Source: Woeseia sp037968755 (GTDB lineage Bacteria > Pseudomonadota > Gammaproteobacteria > Steroidobacterales > Woeseiaceae). From it: a stretch of DNA of 64,000 bases. The position numbers were made by a program, and so were the translations under genes. The stretch lies in NCBI GenBank assembly GCA_037968755.1, contig JBBKWB010000112.1:1-64000 (forward strand), written 5' to 3'. Position 1 is the first letter of the stretch, and the number at the start of each line of letters is the position of its first letter. The notes under the pieces were generated by a model, which was not told the DNA's origin, did not search any database, and saw nothing but the letters and a program-made list of their open reading frames with translations. Shown piece by piece: positions 31,873 to 40,979 of the stretch.

Positions 31873-32637
31873 CTAAAGCGCAACTGCCGTAATCATAAAA
31901 TCAAGAATTAGCACGGTGATGGCAGTGATAACCACCGTGCGCGTGGTGGCGCGACCAACACCTGCAGCTGTTGGGATAGCATTATAGCCCTCCCAAACGG
32001 CGAACAGGCTGGCGGCGACGCCGAATACGAAGCTCTTGATAATGCCCTCGTAGACATCATCAAGTGTCAATGTGTTCTGAATTTGCTGCCAAAATGCACC
32101 TGCGTCGACGCCGAGCATATTGACGCCAACGATATGCGCCCCGAACAAACCAACCATGCTGAATACCGCAGTCAACAAGGGCATCGATATAACGCCGCCA
32201 AGAAAGCGCGGCACCAGCACCCTGCGAACAGGATTAATGGCCATCATTTCCATCGCCGACAGCTGATCGGTGGCGCGCATCAGGCCGATTTCGGATGCCA
32301 GGGAAGTGCCGGCGCGGCCCGCAAACAACAGTGCTGTTATGACCGGGCCCAGTTCCTTCAGCAATGAAAAAGCTGCGAAGGTGCCAACCGAGTCCTCGGC
32401 GTTAAAGCGCGCCAGGTTGGAGTAACCCTGCAGACCGAGCACACCGCCAACGAAAAGCCCGCACACCATGATAATAACGAGCGACAGAGCGCCGGCGTTG
32501 TAAACCTGGTGAACGACGAGCCGGAAGCGGCGCACGAATACAGTCGGCGTGTGGCGCAGCAACTGCAAAAAGAACAGCTGCAGTGCACCGAACGTCCGGA
32601 GGAAATCAAGAAAGGTGTAATACAGTTCGCGGAACAT
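31873..32637 (-). CDS. mlaE: Mla transporter permease MlaE
   Basis: Integral membrane subunit of the phospholipid ABC transporter. The 254 residues (E. coli 260) have a membrane-parallel N-terminal helix (FLRTFGALQLFFLQLL) and about five hydrophobic segments. The signature GPVITALLFAGRAGTSLASEIG and LGTMRATEQ-type motif (here IGLMRATDQLSAMEMMAINP) are typical of MlaE/YrbE permeases. It lies 26 bases after mlaF. Confidence 0.95.
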   Translation of the reverse strand: MFRELYYTFLDFLRTFGALQLFFLQLLRHTPTVFVRRFRLVVHQVYNAGALSLVIIMVCGLFVGGVLGLQGYSNLARFNAEDSVGTFAAFSLLKELGPVITALLFAGRAGTSLASEIGLMRATDQLSAMEMMAINPVRRVLVPRFLGGVISMPLLTAVFSMVGLFGAHIVGVNMLGVDAGAFWQQIQNTLTLDDVYEGIIKSFVFGVAASLFAVWEGYNAIPTAAGVGRATTRTVVITAITVLILDFMITAVAL

Positions 32638-32663
32638 CAGTCGGCCAACTCAGTGTGATGCCG

Positions 32664-33479
32664 TCACTCGGCATCCCGCCCGAGTAACTGTTCGGCGTAA
32701 TTAGGTGCCGAGTAATGAAAAGCGACAGGACCGTCGGCCATGCCATGCATGAACTGGCGTACCAATTCCGAGGAGGTCTGGTTCAATTCTTCCGGACTGC
32801 CAGATGCCGCCACTTTTCCATCCGATATCAGGTAGCTGATGTCGGCTACTGTCGATACTTCCTGCACGTCGTGGCTGACAATTATGCTGGAGATGCCGAG
32901 TGCGTCGTTCATCCTTCGCACCAGGCGAACAATGACCCCCATCGAAATTGGGTCAAGGCCGACGAAAGGCTCGTCGTAAATCAAAATCTCCGGATCCATG
33001 ACCATGGCGCGCGCCAAAGCGACTCGCCGCGCCATGCCACCCGACAACTCGCTTGGTCGCATATCGGCAGCGCCACGCAAACCAACTGCATGCAACTTGG
33101 TTAGTACGATGTGTCGAATCAGGCGATTGGGCAGCTTTGTATGTTCACGCAGCGGAAAGGCGACGTTTTCGAATACCGAAAGATCAGTGAGTAATGCGCC
33201 GTTCTGGAACAACATGCCGAAGCGTTTGCGCAGCGCAAACAGTTCTTTTTCCTTCAGGCTCGAAATGTCGACACCATCGACGAGCACACAGCCGCGATCC
33301 GGGACAAGTTGCCGCGTGATCAAGCGCAGCAACGTGGTCTTGCCGGTGCCACTGGGACCCATGACCGCCGTCACTTTGCCGCGTGCAATAGAGATATTCA
33401 GACCTTTGAATATCTGCTTGTGCCCGCGGGTGTAATCGAGATCACGGATCTCAATCAAATTGTCGGATTCACTTCCCAT
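32664..33479 (-). CDS. mlaF: Mla transporter ATPase MlaF
   Basis: ABC ATPase that drives phospholipid movement across the envelope. From the ATG at 33479 the protein has 271 residues (E. coli 269). Walker A is MGPSGTGKTTLLRLITRQ, the signature is PSELSGGMARRVALARAMVM, Walker B LIYDEPFVGLDP, and HDVQEVSTVAD holds the switch His. The longer frame to 33557 overlaps the aldolase gene and is rejected. No clear ribosome site precedes this ATG. The aldolase gene ends 40 bases upstream on the same strand, so the mla genes may share its transcript. Confidence 0.95.
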   Translation of the reverse strand: MGSESDNLIEIRDLDYTRGHKQIFKGLNISIARGKVTAVMGPSGTGKTTLLRLITRQLVPDRGCVLVDGVDISSLKEKELFALRKRFGMLFQNGALLTDLSVFENVAFPLREHTKLPNRLIRHIVLTKLHAVGLRGAADMRPSELSGGMARRVALARAMVMDPEILIYDEPFVGLDPISMGVIVRLVRRMNDALGISSIIVSHDVQEVSTVADISYLISDGKVAASGSPEELNQTSSELVRQFMHGMADGPVAFHYSAPNYAEQLLGRDAE

Positions 33480-33519
33480 GACGGTCGCTGTCAGCGGCCC
33501 CGGCGGGCCTTGACCGCGC

Positions 33520-34539
33520 TCAGGCTGCCGCTTCCATGTCGGTCTTGTACTTGCCAAGGTGCGCGAGGCTGTTCAATTTCGCCCGCTTGGCGAAGGCATC
33601 CTGGCCCGCTTTGAAATTGGCTTCTTTACCACGCCACGCATCCAGCGCCGCCGCCTGCAAAGCGCGACCGTAGGAGAATGACAATTCCCATGGCAACTTG
33701 CCTGCCGCGTTCATGAGGCTCAGGTGCTCGGTGGCCTCCTCAGAGGTCTGGCCGCCGGACAGAAACGCGATGCCAGGCACCGCTGCCGGCACATGCGCTT
33801 TCAGGCAGCGCAAGGTGGCGTCGGCCACCTCTTGCGGGCCGGCACGTTTGGCCGCCTTTGTGCCGGATATAACCATGTTGGGCTTAAGAATTATTCCCTC
33901 AAGCGCGACCTTCTGTACCGCCAGCGCTTCGAATAACTGTTTTAGTGCTGCGGCGGTCACTTCCTCGCAGCGCTCAATGCTGTGGTCGCCGTCCATAATC
34001 ACTTCGGGCTCGACGATCGGCACGATCTGCGCTTCCTGGCAAAGCGCTGCGTAGCGAGCCAGCGCGTGCGCGTTCACATCCTGGCAATAGTCGCTGGGAA
34101 TGCCCTTGCCGATGTTTATGACGGCCCGCCATTTGGCGAATCGCGCGCCCAGTTTGTAGTACTCCGCGAGACGCTCACGCAAGCCATCAAGGCCCTCGGT
34201 AACGGTCTCGCCCGGCGCACCGGCGAGCGGCTTGGCACCCATGTCGACCTTGATGCCGGCAATCATGCCGAGATCGTTCAGGTATTTCGGAAACGGCACT
34301 CCCTCGCGGGTGCTCTGGCGAATGGTTTCGTCATACAGGATAACGCCGCCAATCGAGTCAGCCGCGCCCTCAGTGGTGAATAGCATCTCGCGATAGCGGC
34401 GGCGACTTTCCTCAGTGGATTCGGTATCGATCGTGTCGAAGCGTTTCTTGATCGTTGGCGAGCTCTCGTCGGCTGCCAGAATACCCTTACCATTCGCGAC
34501 CATAGCTGTCGCGACCGCGTTCAATTGCTTGAGATCCAT
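33520..34539 (-). CDS. Class I fructose-bisphosphate aldolase
   Basis: Cleaves or forms fructose 1,6-bisphosphate through a Schiff base. The 339-residue protein is of the animal/plant-like class I type (Pfam Glycolytic family), not the DhnA/FbaB type: GKGILAADESSPTIKKRF, the Schiff-base lysine in GIILKPNMVISG, FLSGGQTSEEATEHLSLMN and WELSFSYGRALQAAALDAWRG. The start ATG at 34539 has GGAGA upstream; the longer frame to 34662 begins with unrelated residues. With ppsA it serves gluconeogenesis. It lies directly upstream of mlaF and is divergent from the Rrf2/suf operon. Confidence 0.94.
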   Translation of the reverse strand: MDLKQLNAVATAMVANGKGILAADESSPTIKKRFDTIDTESTEESRRRYREMLFTTEGAADSIGGVILYDETIRQSTREGVPFPKYLNDLGMIAGIKVDMGAKPLAGAPGETVTEGLDGLRERLAEYYKLGARFAKWRAVINIGKGIPSDYCQDVNAHALARYAALCQEAQIVPIVEPEVIMDGDHSIERCEEVTAAALKQLFEALAVQKVALEGIILKPNMVISGTKAAKRAGPQEVADATLRCLKAHVPAAVPGIAFLSGGQTSEEATEHLSLMNAAGKLPWELSFSYGRALQAAALDAWRGKEANFKAGQDAFAKRAKLNSLAHLGKYKTDMEAAA

Positions 34540-34682
34540 ACCACTGTCTCCGAAATCCAGTTTGTTGTTTGACTTGTAATGAGGGCTGCAGCAATGGCAG
34601 TCCGTAACGACGGCGTAGCATAGCAAATATCCAAGGCAGACAGTCACCTGCGAATAGCGCAATCAGGCTGGCCTCGTCGGCC

Positions 34683-34707
34683 AATTAGGACTAAAATGGT
34701 CCACTTT
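34683..34707 (+). promoter_or_regulatory. IscR type 1-like operator overlapping the suf promoter
   Basis: The 25 bases contain GACTAAAATGGTC, closely matching the core of the E. coli IscR type 1 site (GACT-W4-Y-AGTC), inside the imperfect palindrome GGACTAAAATGGTCC (34688-34702). TAAAAT at 34692-34697 could be the -10 box, so a bound regulator would block transcription. The downstream gene encodes an Rrf2 regulator, which suggests autoregulation. Confidence 0.6.
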
Positions 34708-34725
34708 CATCGGCGGAGCAGTACA

Positions 34726-35190
34726 GTGTTGCGAATCAGCAAATTGACCGACTACGGCACAGTCGTTCTCGGGCACCTGGCCAAGAGCCCGGCTGGCCTC
34801 GTTAGCGCGACCGATGTTGCCGCGGCAACCGGCATTGGCGTTGCAACGGTCAGCAAGTTGCTCAAGTCCCTGCACAAGGCCGGGCTTGTCACCTCCCTGC
34901 GCGGCTCACACGGCGGCTACCGGCTGGCACGGGACGCTGCAGAGATCAGCGCAGCGGACGTCATTGATGCGCTCGAGGGCCCCGTATCGATAACTGAATG
35001 CAGTGGCAGCGACAGCCAGTGCGAGCTGGAGTCGGTCTGCAGCGTTGGTGGTGCCTGGCAGCGCATCAACGTCGCTATTCGCCGGGCGCTTGACGATATC
35101 ACTCTCGCCGACCTCGGCCGGGCCAACGCGCCCCTGCCCCAATTTAGTTTTGCCGGCACCCCTGTCAGTGTCGAACGGAAGATAAAATAG
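34726..35190 (+). CDS. Rrf2-family SUF-system regulator
   Basis: A 154-residue transcription factor with an N-terminal winged helix (LRISKLTDYGTVVLGHLAK, VATVSKLLKSLHKAGLVTS, GSHGGYRLARD) and three cysteines (TEC-SGSDSQC-ELESVC) in the loop that in Rrf2 proteins binds an iron-sulfur cluster. This is the TIGR02944-type regulator that heads suf operons of many Gammaproteobacteria, related to IscR. It likely represses the operon when clusters are plentiful. GTG at 34726 has GGAG upstream and begins MLRISKL, as usual in the family; the frame to 34696 overlaps the operator. Its stop shares a base with the sufB GTG. Confidence 0.92.
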   Translation: MLRISKLTDYGTVVLGHLAKSPAGLVSATDVAAATGIGVATVSKLLKSLHKAGLVTSLRGSHGGYRLARDAAEISAADVIDALEGPVSITECSGSDSQCELESVCSVGGAWQRINVAIRRALDDITLADLGRANAPLPQFSFAGTPVSVERKIK

Positions 35191-36638
35191 TGTCTACTGA
35201 ATCACGAGACATCGACTCCTTCGTCAATCGCCGCTACGAGCACGGTTTTATCACCGATATCGAGTCGGATAGCCTGCCACCCGGGCTCAATGAAGATGTC
35301 GTCCGCGCAATTTCGGCCCGCAAGGGCGAGCCCGAGTTCATGCTCGAATGGCGCCTCAAAGCCTATCGCCACTGGCTCACGATGAAAGAGCCGGAATGGG
35401 CGCATGTGCACTATCCCACTATCGACTTCCAGGCGATTTCCTACTTTTCCGCGCCGAAATCCGATGCCGACCGGCCGCAGAGCCTGGACGAAGTCGACCC
35501 AAAACTGCTGGAAACCTACGACAAGCTGGGCATCCCGCTACACGAACGTGCGCGCCTCGCGGGCGTCGCCGTTGATGCGGTGTTTGACAGCGTGTCGGTC
35601 GCGACCACGTTTAAAGCAAAGCTCTCGGAAGCCGGAGTGATCTTTTGTTCATTCTCCGAAGCAGTAAGAAATCACCCGGAGCTGGTCCGCAAATACCTTG
35701 GCACGGTTGTGCCGTACCGTGACAATTACTATGCCACTCTGAATTCCGCTGTATTTAGCGATGGCTCGTTCGTTTATATACCCAAGGGCGTGCGTTGCCC
35801 GATGGAGCTGTCGACTTATTTCCGCATTAATGCGGCGAACACCGGCCAGTTCGAACGGACATTAATCGTTGCCGACGAAGGCAGTCACGTCAGCTACCTC
35901 GAAGGCTGGAGGGCACCGATGCGCGATGAAAATCAGCTGCATGCAGCAGTTGTCGAACTCGTCGCGCTGAAAGACTCCGAGATCAAGTATTCGACGGTGC
36001 AAAACTGGTACCCGGGGGATGAGAATGGCAAGGGCGGCATTTACAATTTTGTCACCAAGCGTGGTGACTGCCGGGGCGCTAACTCCAAGATATCCTGGAC
36101 CCAGGTAGAAACCGGTTCAGCCATTACCTGGAAGTACCCGAGCTGCATTTTGCGCGGTGAGAATTCCGTCGGCGAATTTTACTCAGTTGCAGTTGCTAAC
36201 AACATGCAGCAAGCCGATACCGGCACCAAGATGATCCACATCGGCCGCAACAGCCGTAGCACGATCGTCTCCAAAGGCATCTCTGCCGGCCGCGCCCAGA
36301 ATGCGTATCGCGGCCTGGTACGGGTCATGCCGCAGGCGGAAAACGCTCGCAACCATACCCAGTGCGACTCCCTGCTCATCGGCAAGGAGTGCGGCGCACA
36401 TACTTTCCCGTACATGGAAATTCGCAATCCAAGCGCCAAGATAGAACATGAAGCAACGACCTCGAAGATCTCCGAGAATCAGCTTTTTTACTGTCGGCAA
36501 CGCGGAATTTCGGAAGAAGATGCAGTCAATATGATCGTTAACGGCTTCTGCAAAGAAGTATTCAAAGAATTGCCTATGGAGTTCGCCGTTGAGGCGCAGG
36601 CACTTCTGAACGTAAGCCTTGAAGGCGCAGTCGGCTAG
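35190..36638 (+). CDS. sufB: Fe-S cluster scaffold subunit SufB
   Basis: Scaffold component of the SufBCD complex that assembles iron-sulfur clusters. The 482 residues (E. coli 495) include YRDNYYATLNSAVFSDGSFV, YIPKGVRCPMELSTYFRIN, GSAITWKYPSCILRGENSVG and the C-terminal FYCRQRGISEEDAVNMIVNG, all conserved. Translation starts at GTG 35190, overlapping the regulator stop by one base, so expression is coupled. sufC follows after 15 bases. Confidence 0.97.
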   Translation: MSTESRDIDSFVNRRYEHGFITDIESDSLPPGLNEDVVRAISARKGEPEFMLEWRLKAYRHWLTMKEPEWAHVHYPTIDFQAISYFSAPKSDADRPQSLDEVDPKLLETYDKLGIPLHERARLAGVAVDAVFDSVSVATTFKAKLSEAGVIFCSFSEAVRNHPELVRKYLGTVVPYRDNYYATLNSAVFSDGSFVYIPKGVRCPMELSTYFRINAANTGQFERTLIVADEGSHVSYLEGWRAPMRDENQLHAAVVELVALKDSEIKYSTVQNWYPGDENGKGGIYNFVTKRGDCRGANSKISWTQVETGSAITWKYPSCILRGENSVGEFYSVAVANNMQQADTGTKMIHIGRNSRSTIVSKGISAGRAQNAYRGLVRVMPQAENARNHTQCDSLLIGKECGAHTFPYMEIRNPSAKIEHEATTSKISENQLFYCRQRGISEEDAVNMIVNGFCKEVFKELPMEFAVEAQALLNVSLEGAVG

Positions 36639-36653
36639 TCAGGAACAAGAACA

Positions 36654-37406
36654 ATGTTGGAAATCAAAAATCTTAAAGCCAGTATTGGCGATACCGAGAT
36701 ACTTCGGGATCTCAGCCTAAGCGTTAAAGCGGGCGAAATACACGCGATAATGGGCCCCAATGGCTCCGGCAAAAGCACTCTTGCGCAGGTTATCGCCGGA
36801 CACAAGGATTACATCGTGACCGCCGGAAGCGTCCAGTTCCTGGGCAAAGACCTGCTCGAACTGGAACCGGAAGAGCGTGCGCGCGAAGGCGTATTCCTGG
36901 GCTTTCAGTACCCGGTAGAAATTCCCGGCGTGAATAACGCGTATTTGCTCAAAGCCGCTGTGAACGCGAAACGCAAACACAATGGCGAAGCAGAAATAGA
37001 TGCGTTCGAATTCATGCAGCTTGCAAAAGAGAAGATGAAGCTGCTCGACATGGACCCCGGCTTTCTGAAACGCGGCGTCAATGAAGGCTTCTCCGGTGGT
37101 GAGAAGAAGCGCAACGAGATTCTGCAGATGGCGATGCTGGAACCCCGCCTCGCCATTCTTGACGAAACCGATTCAGGCCTTGATATTGACGCCCTGAAAG
37201 CGGTCGCTGGCGGCGTGAACTCGCTGCGTGATCCGACGCGCGCCATTATTCTGGTAACGCACTACCAACGCCTGCTTGATTACATCGAACCAGACTTTGT
37301 ACACGTGCTGTCACAGGGGCAGATCGTTCGCTCCGGCGACAAGTCACTCGCACTCAAGCTGGAAGAACAGGGTTACGACTGGGTGCGTGAGGCGGCGAAC
37401 GCATGA
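36654..37406 (+). CDS. sufC: Fe-S assembly ATPase SufC
   Basis: ABC-type ATPase of the SufBCD scaffold complex, soluble. The 250 residues (E. coli 248) have Walker A (MGPNGSGKSTLAQVIAGHK), the signature GFSGGEKKRNEILQMAMLEP, Walker B (LAILDETDSGLDIDAL) and the H-switch in THYQRLLDYI. FLGFQYPVEIPGVNN is typical of SufC. It overlaps sufD by four bases (ATGA). Confidence 0.97.
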   Translation: MLEIKNLKASIGDTEILRDLSLSVKAGEIHAIMGPNGSGKSTLAQVIAGHKDYIVTAGSVQFLGKDLLELEPEERAREGVFLGFQYPVEIPGVNNAYLLKAAVNAKRKHNGEAEIDAFEFMQLAKEKMKLLDMDPGFLKRGVNEGFSGGEKKRNEILQMAMLEPRLAILDETDSGLDIDALKAVAGGVNSLRDPTRAIILVTHYQRLLDYIEPDFVHVLSQGQIVRSGDKSLALKLEEQGYDWVREAANA

Positions 37407-38680
37407 ACGTTGCGGATCTCGATTCCGACCTGTTGAAAAAAGCCCAGGCCGCATTGCCGGCCGACACGCTTCGTGCCGTGCGGGAATCAGCGTTACCAGA
37501 ATTTTTGCAAACCGGCCTGCCAACTACGCGGGTTGAGGACTGGCGCTACACCAATCTGGCTGGAGCGAGCGCATTAAGTCAGCAATGGCTCGAAAATCTG
37601 GTCGCCGGGACAGCAACCGCGAAGACTCGCGTGAGTGCGCTGCCCAGTATTGATGCACATTGCTTGCTAATTCGAAACGGCGTTGTCGACGAGGACCTGC
37701 TGCATAACATTGACCCTGCCGTAGCAAAAGTCTTGAGCATTACTAGATTGCGAGACCGGGCAGCAGCTGTCACAGCAGATGGCCCCCTCGACTCCCTGAA
37801 TGCGGCAATGCTTCAGGATGGCCTGCACATTCAAGTGAATGCCGGGCAACAACTCGATAAGCCATTGGTCATCTTTCTTGATGACGGCGGCAATGCTGCA
37901 AGTCACACGCGAATCGTCATTGACGCCGAAGCAGATTCCAGACTGGACTTGATCGAATATCATCTTGGGCATTCAGCAGACCCGCATTTCGCCAACACCG
38001 TTACACAACTGGCTTTGCAGCAGGGTGCGACCGCAAATATTGTCCGAATTCAGGACCGCGCAAGGACGCACATACAGGTTGGCAAGCTGGCAGCCAGTTT
38101 GCAGTCGTCTGCCACGCTAGACTACGCATCATTCGACCTTGGCGGGCAACTGGTTCGCTACGACGTCATGGCCGATATTCAAGGCGCCGGTGCGATGGTC
38201 AGGATGCACGGCCTCTATCTCGCCAGTGACCAGCAACATATTGATATCCATACGCGGGTAGATCACCGCGTTGGTCCGGCGGCCAGCCGGGAAGAGTACC
38301 GCGGCATTCTCAACGGCCGCGCGCGCTGTGTGTTTAACGGCAAAGCCATCGTCCATAAAGGTGCGGACGGCACTGATGCAGAGCAGGCAAATCACAATCT
38401 GCTGTTGTCTGACAAAGCTGAAATCGATACCAAACCAGAGCTGGAAATTTATGCCGATGACGTCAAGTGCAGCCACGGCGCCACCGTTGGCCAGCTTGAT
38501 AAATCCGCCCTCTTCTATATGCAGTCGCGCGGACTTGATCGTGATGCAGCAGCGCATCTGCTGACCCGCGCATTTGCTGGTCAGATACTGAATTTCCTGC
38601 CGTTCAATACCGTTCGTGACCATCTCGAAGCGCGCATTGATGCGAAACTCGATGAATTACTGGAGGAGCATACCCAGTGA
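37403..38680 (+). CDS. sufD: Fe-S assembly subunit SufD
   Basis: Partner of SufB in the SufBC2D scaffold, helping iron entry. The 425 residues match E. coli SufD (423). The N-terminal helical part (LPTTRVEDWRYTNL) is followed by the beta-helix core and the conserved C-terminus SHGATVGQLDKSALFYMQSR and GRARCVFNGKAIVHKGADGT. It overlaps sufC by four bases and sufS by four (GTGA). Confidence 0.96.
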   Translation: MNVADLDSDLLKKAQAALPADTLRAVRESALPEFLQTGLPTTRVEDWRYTNLAGASALSQQWLENLVAGTATAKTRVSALPSIDAHCLLIRNGVVDEDLLHNIDPAVAKVLSITRLRDRAAAVTADGPLDSLNAAMLQDGLHIQVNAGQQLDKPLVIFLDDGGNAASHTRIVIDAEADSRLDLIEYHLGHSADPHFANTVTQLALQQGATANIVRIQDRARTHIQVGKLAASLQSSATLDYASFDLGGQLVRYDVMADIQGAGAMVRMHGLYLASDQQHIDIHTRVDHRVGPAASREEYRGILNGRARCVFNGKAIVHKGADGTDAEQANHNLLLSDKAEIDTKPELEIYADDVKCSHGATVGQLDKSALFYMQSRGLDRDAAAHLLTRAFAGQILNFLPFNTVRDHLEARIDAKLDELLEEHTQ

Positions 38681-39936
38681 GCATGCCCAACCCTGCACAG
38701 CAGACGCGATCTGAATTCGCAAAAGTTGCCGCTTGCCGGGCGGATTTTCCAGCACTGGCGCAAGAAATAAACGGCCATCCACTTGCCTATCTGGATAGCG
38801 CCGCATCATCGCAACAGCCTGCGGTTAGCATCGACGCAATGGCGGAGTACCAGCGCCATAGCCATGCCAACGTGCACCGTGGCGTACATACCTTGAGTCA
38901 TCGCGCGACGGATATTTACGAAGGAGCGCGCGACGCGGTAAAGAGCTTTATTAATGCGGCCAGCCGCAAAGAGGTTGTTTACACGAGCGGCACAACAGAA
39001 GGCATTAACCTGGTCGCACAGAGTTACTGCCGCCCGCGCCTGCAGCCGGGCGACCGCATTGTTATCAGTCACCTCGAACATCACTCCAATATCGTTCCGT
39101 GGCAGATCGTATGCGAGCAAACAGGCGCCGAGCTACTGGTGGCCCCAATCAATGAACTTGGTGAAGTGCTGGTCGATGAGTTGTATGCATTGCTGGACGA
39201 GCGCGTCAAACTTCTCGCGATCGCACATGTGTCGAATGCGCTTGGCAGCGTTGTACCTGTTGCGGATATCATTGCCGAGGCGCATCAACGTGGCATTCCC
39301 GTGTTGGTGGACGGCGCGCAGGCTGCACCTCATGTGGCGCTCGACATGCAGGCGCTCGATGCTGACTTCTACGTATTCTCCGGCCACAAGATGTTCGCGC
39401 CGACGGGCATCGGTATCCTCTACGGCAAGGAACACCTGCTCGATGACATGCCGCCATGGCAGGGTGGCGGCGACATGATTCTCGAAGTGAGCTTCGCTGG
39501 CACAACCTACAACGAATTGCCTTACAAGTTTGAAGCCGGCACGCCCAACATCGCGGCAGCGGCAGGGCTCGGTGCCAGCGTGCATTATTTGCAAGATATC
39601 GGCATGGACGCTATTGCCGAGTACGAACATAGTTTGCTGGCCTACCTAACCGCCGAGTTGCAGAAAATTGACGGCATGCGCCTGATCGGCTGCGCCGAGC
39701 ACAAAGCCAGCGTTCAGTCGTTCTTGCTCGACGATATTCACCCGCATGATCTCGGCACTATTCTCGACCATCAGGGCGTAGCTATTCGCACCGGGCATCA
39801 TTGTGCAATGCCGGTCATGACGTTTTTTGGCATCCCGGGAACAGCGCGCGCATCGCTTGCGCTCTACAACAACCGCGACGACATTGATCAACTGGTCGAC
39901 GCCCTTGGCAAGGCAAAGGATATGTTCGCAGGATGA
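38677..39936 (+). CDS. sufS: Cysteine desulfurase SufS
   Basis: PLP enzyme that supplies persulfide sulfur for cluster assembly. The 419 residues (E. coli 406) show GHPLAYLDSAASSQQP, the PLP lysine in FYVFSGHKMFAPTGIGILYG, and the active cysteine in IRTGHHCAMPVMTFFG. The GTG start at 38677 overlaps the sufD stop. It lacks a SufE gene in the window; the downstream sufU product is the likely sulfur acceptor. Confidence 0.97.
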   Translation: MSMPNPAQQTRSEFAKVAACRADFPALAQEINGHPLAYLDSAASSQQPAVSIDAMAEYQRHSHANVHRGVHTLSHRATDIYEGARDAVKSFINAASRKEVVYTSGTTEGINLVAQSYCRPRLQPGDRIVISHLEHHSNIVPWQIVCEQTGAELLVAPINELGEVLVDELYALLDERVKLLAIAHVSNALGSVVPVADIIAEAHQRGIPVLVDGAQAAPHVALDMQALDADFYVFSGHKMFAPTGIGILYGKEHLLDDMPPWQGGGDMILEVSFAGTTYNELPYKFEAGTPNIAAAAGLGASVHYLQDIGMDAIAEYEHSLLAYLTAELQKIDGMRLIGCAEHKASVQSFLLDDIHPHDLGTILDHQGVAIRTGHHCAMPVMTFFGIPGTARASLALYNNRDDIDQLVDALGKAKDMFAG

Positions 39937-40403
39937 GCGCTGCCGCTGCCAATCAGTCAGAGATTCGTGATCTGTACCGGGAGTTGATCCTGGATCACGC
40001 ACGCAGCCCGCGGCACTTCGGCGTCCTGCCAGCAGCGACCCACAGCGCCCGCGGTAGCAATCCGTTGTGCGGCGACAGTTTGCAGCTCTACATTGAAATG
40101 CACGCTGACGGCATCATTAATGCTGTGTCGTTTGACGGCAACGGCTGCGCTATTTCGATTGCCTCTGCGTCGCTCATGTCGGAAACCGTGCTTGGGCTTG
40201 AAGCCGACGCAGCACTGAATTATTTGGCGAACGTTGTCGGTCGCCTTAACGGCACAACCGACGGCAATGGAATCGACCTCGGCAAACTCCGCGCCCTGGA
40301 TGGCGTGAAAGAATATCCGTCGCGCGTAAAATGCGCGACCCTGGCCTGGCACGCGTTGCGGTCCGCCCTTAACAACGATCCGCAGTCGGCAACTACAGAG
40401 TAA
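39933..40403 (+). CDS. sufU: Fe-S assembly sulfur-transfer/scaffold protein SufU-like (NifU family)
   Basis: A 156-residue NifU_N-type protein that takes sulfur from SufS. The three conserved cysteines are in NPLCGDSLQLYIEM, DGNGCAISIASASLM and RVKCATLAWHAL, and the start IRDLYRELILDHARSPRHFG is typical. In SufU these residues with an Asp bind zinc. It overlaps sufS by four bases. IscU is the main alternative, but the suf context and sequence favour SufU. Confidence 0.93.
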   Translation: MSAAAANQSEIRDLYRELILDHARSPRHFGVLPAATHSARGSNPLCGDSLQLYIEMHADGIINAVSFDGNGCAISIASASLMSETVLGLEADAALNYLANVVGRLNGTTDGNGIDLGKLRALDGVKEYPSRVKCATLAWHALRSALNNDPQSATTE

Positions 40404-40410
40404 AGCACCT

Positions 40411-40962
40411 ATGTTCGGACATACCAATGAGCCATTCACTATCCAGAGAGATGTGAACGCCATCATCATTCCTGCCGGCGAGACCATAATCTTGCGGGAA
40501 AACACCACGGGCTTTATTACCCAGGCGCTGGGCGGCAGTTTCACCGTGTATGTTGAGGGCAACCTGTTTCGAATCGCAGGCACAGATGCTGATGCATTAG
40601 GTAAAGAGCCCGTACCACCTCCTGCCGTTCCCGACAATCCAACGGACAAAGACATCGAGGACGTCATTTGGAAACAGTTGCGAACCTGTTACGACCCCGA
40701 GATTCCTATCGACATCGTCAACCTCGGTCTGGTTTACCGCTGCGACGTAAAAGCCCGACCGGATGGTTTACGCACAGTGGATGTCGACATGACCTTGACC
40801 GCACCCGGTTGCGGCATGGGTGACGTACTGGTGCAGGACGCAAAAGAGAAAATCTCGATTGTGCCGACGGTCGCAGATGTAAACGTGGAACTGGTATTTG
40901 ATCCGCCCTGGAATCAAGGCATGATGTCTGACGAAGCCCGGCTGCAAACCGGTATGATGTAA
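40411..40962 (+). CDS. sufT: Fe-S maturation protein SufT-like (DUF59/MIP18)
   Basis: A 183-residue protein with an extra N-terminal part of about 75 residues and a DUF59 domain (CYDPEIPIDIVNLGLVYR, TLTAPGCGMGDVLVQDAKEK, VELVFDPPWNQGMMSDEAR). This is the SufT plan; the family helps mature Fe-S proteins under high demand. It is seven bases after sufU and closes the suf run before the phosphatase gene. Confidence 0.92.
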   Translation: MFGHTNEPFTIQRDVNAIIIPAGETIILRENTTGFITQALGGSFTVYVEGNLFRIAGTDADALGKEPVPPPAVPDNPTDKDIEDVIWKQLRTCYDPEIPIDIVNLGLVYRCDVKARPDGLRTVDVDMTLTAPGCGMGDVLVQDAKEKISIVPTVADVNVELVFDPPWNQGMMSDEARLQTGMM

Positions 40963-40979
40963 CGACAAGGGTGCAACTG

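Noticed and set aside
33480..33557. Upstream extension of MlaF to 33557
   Set aside because: It overlaps the aldolase coding sequence and adds Pro/Gly/Arg-rich residues not found in MlaF.
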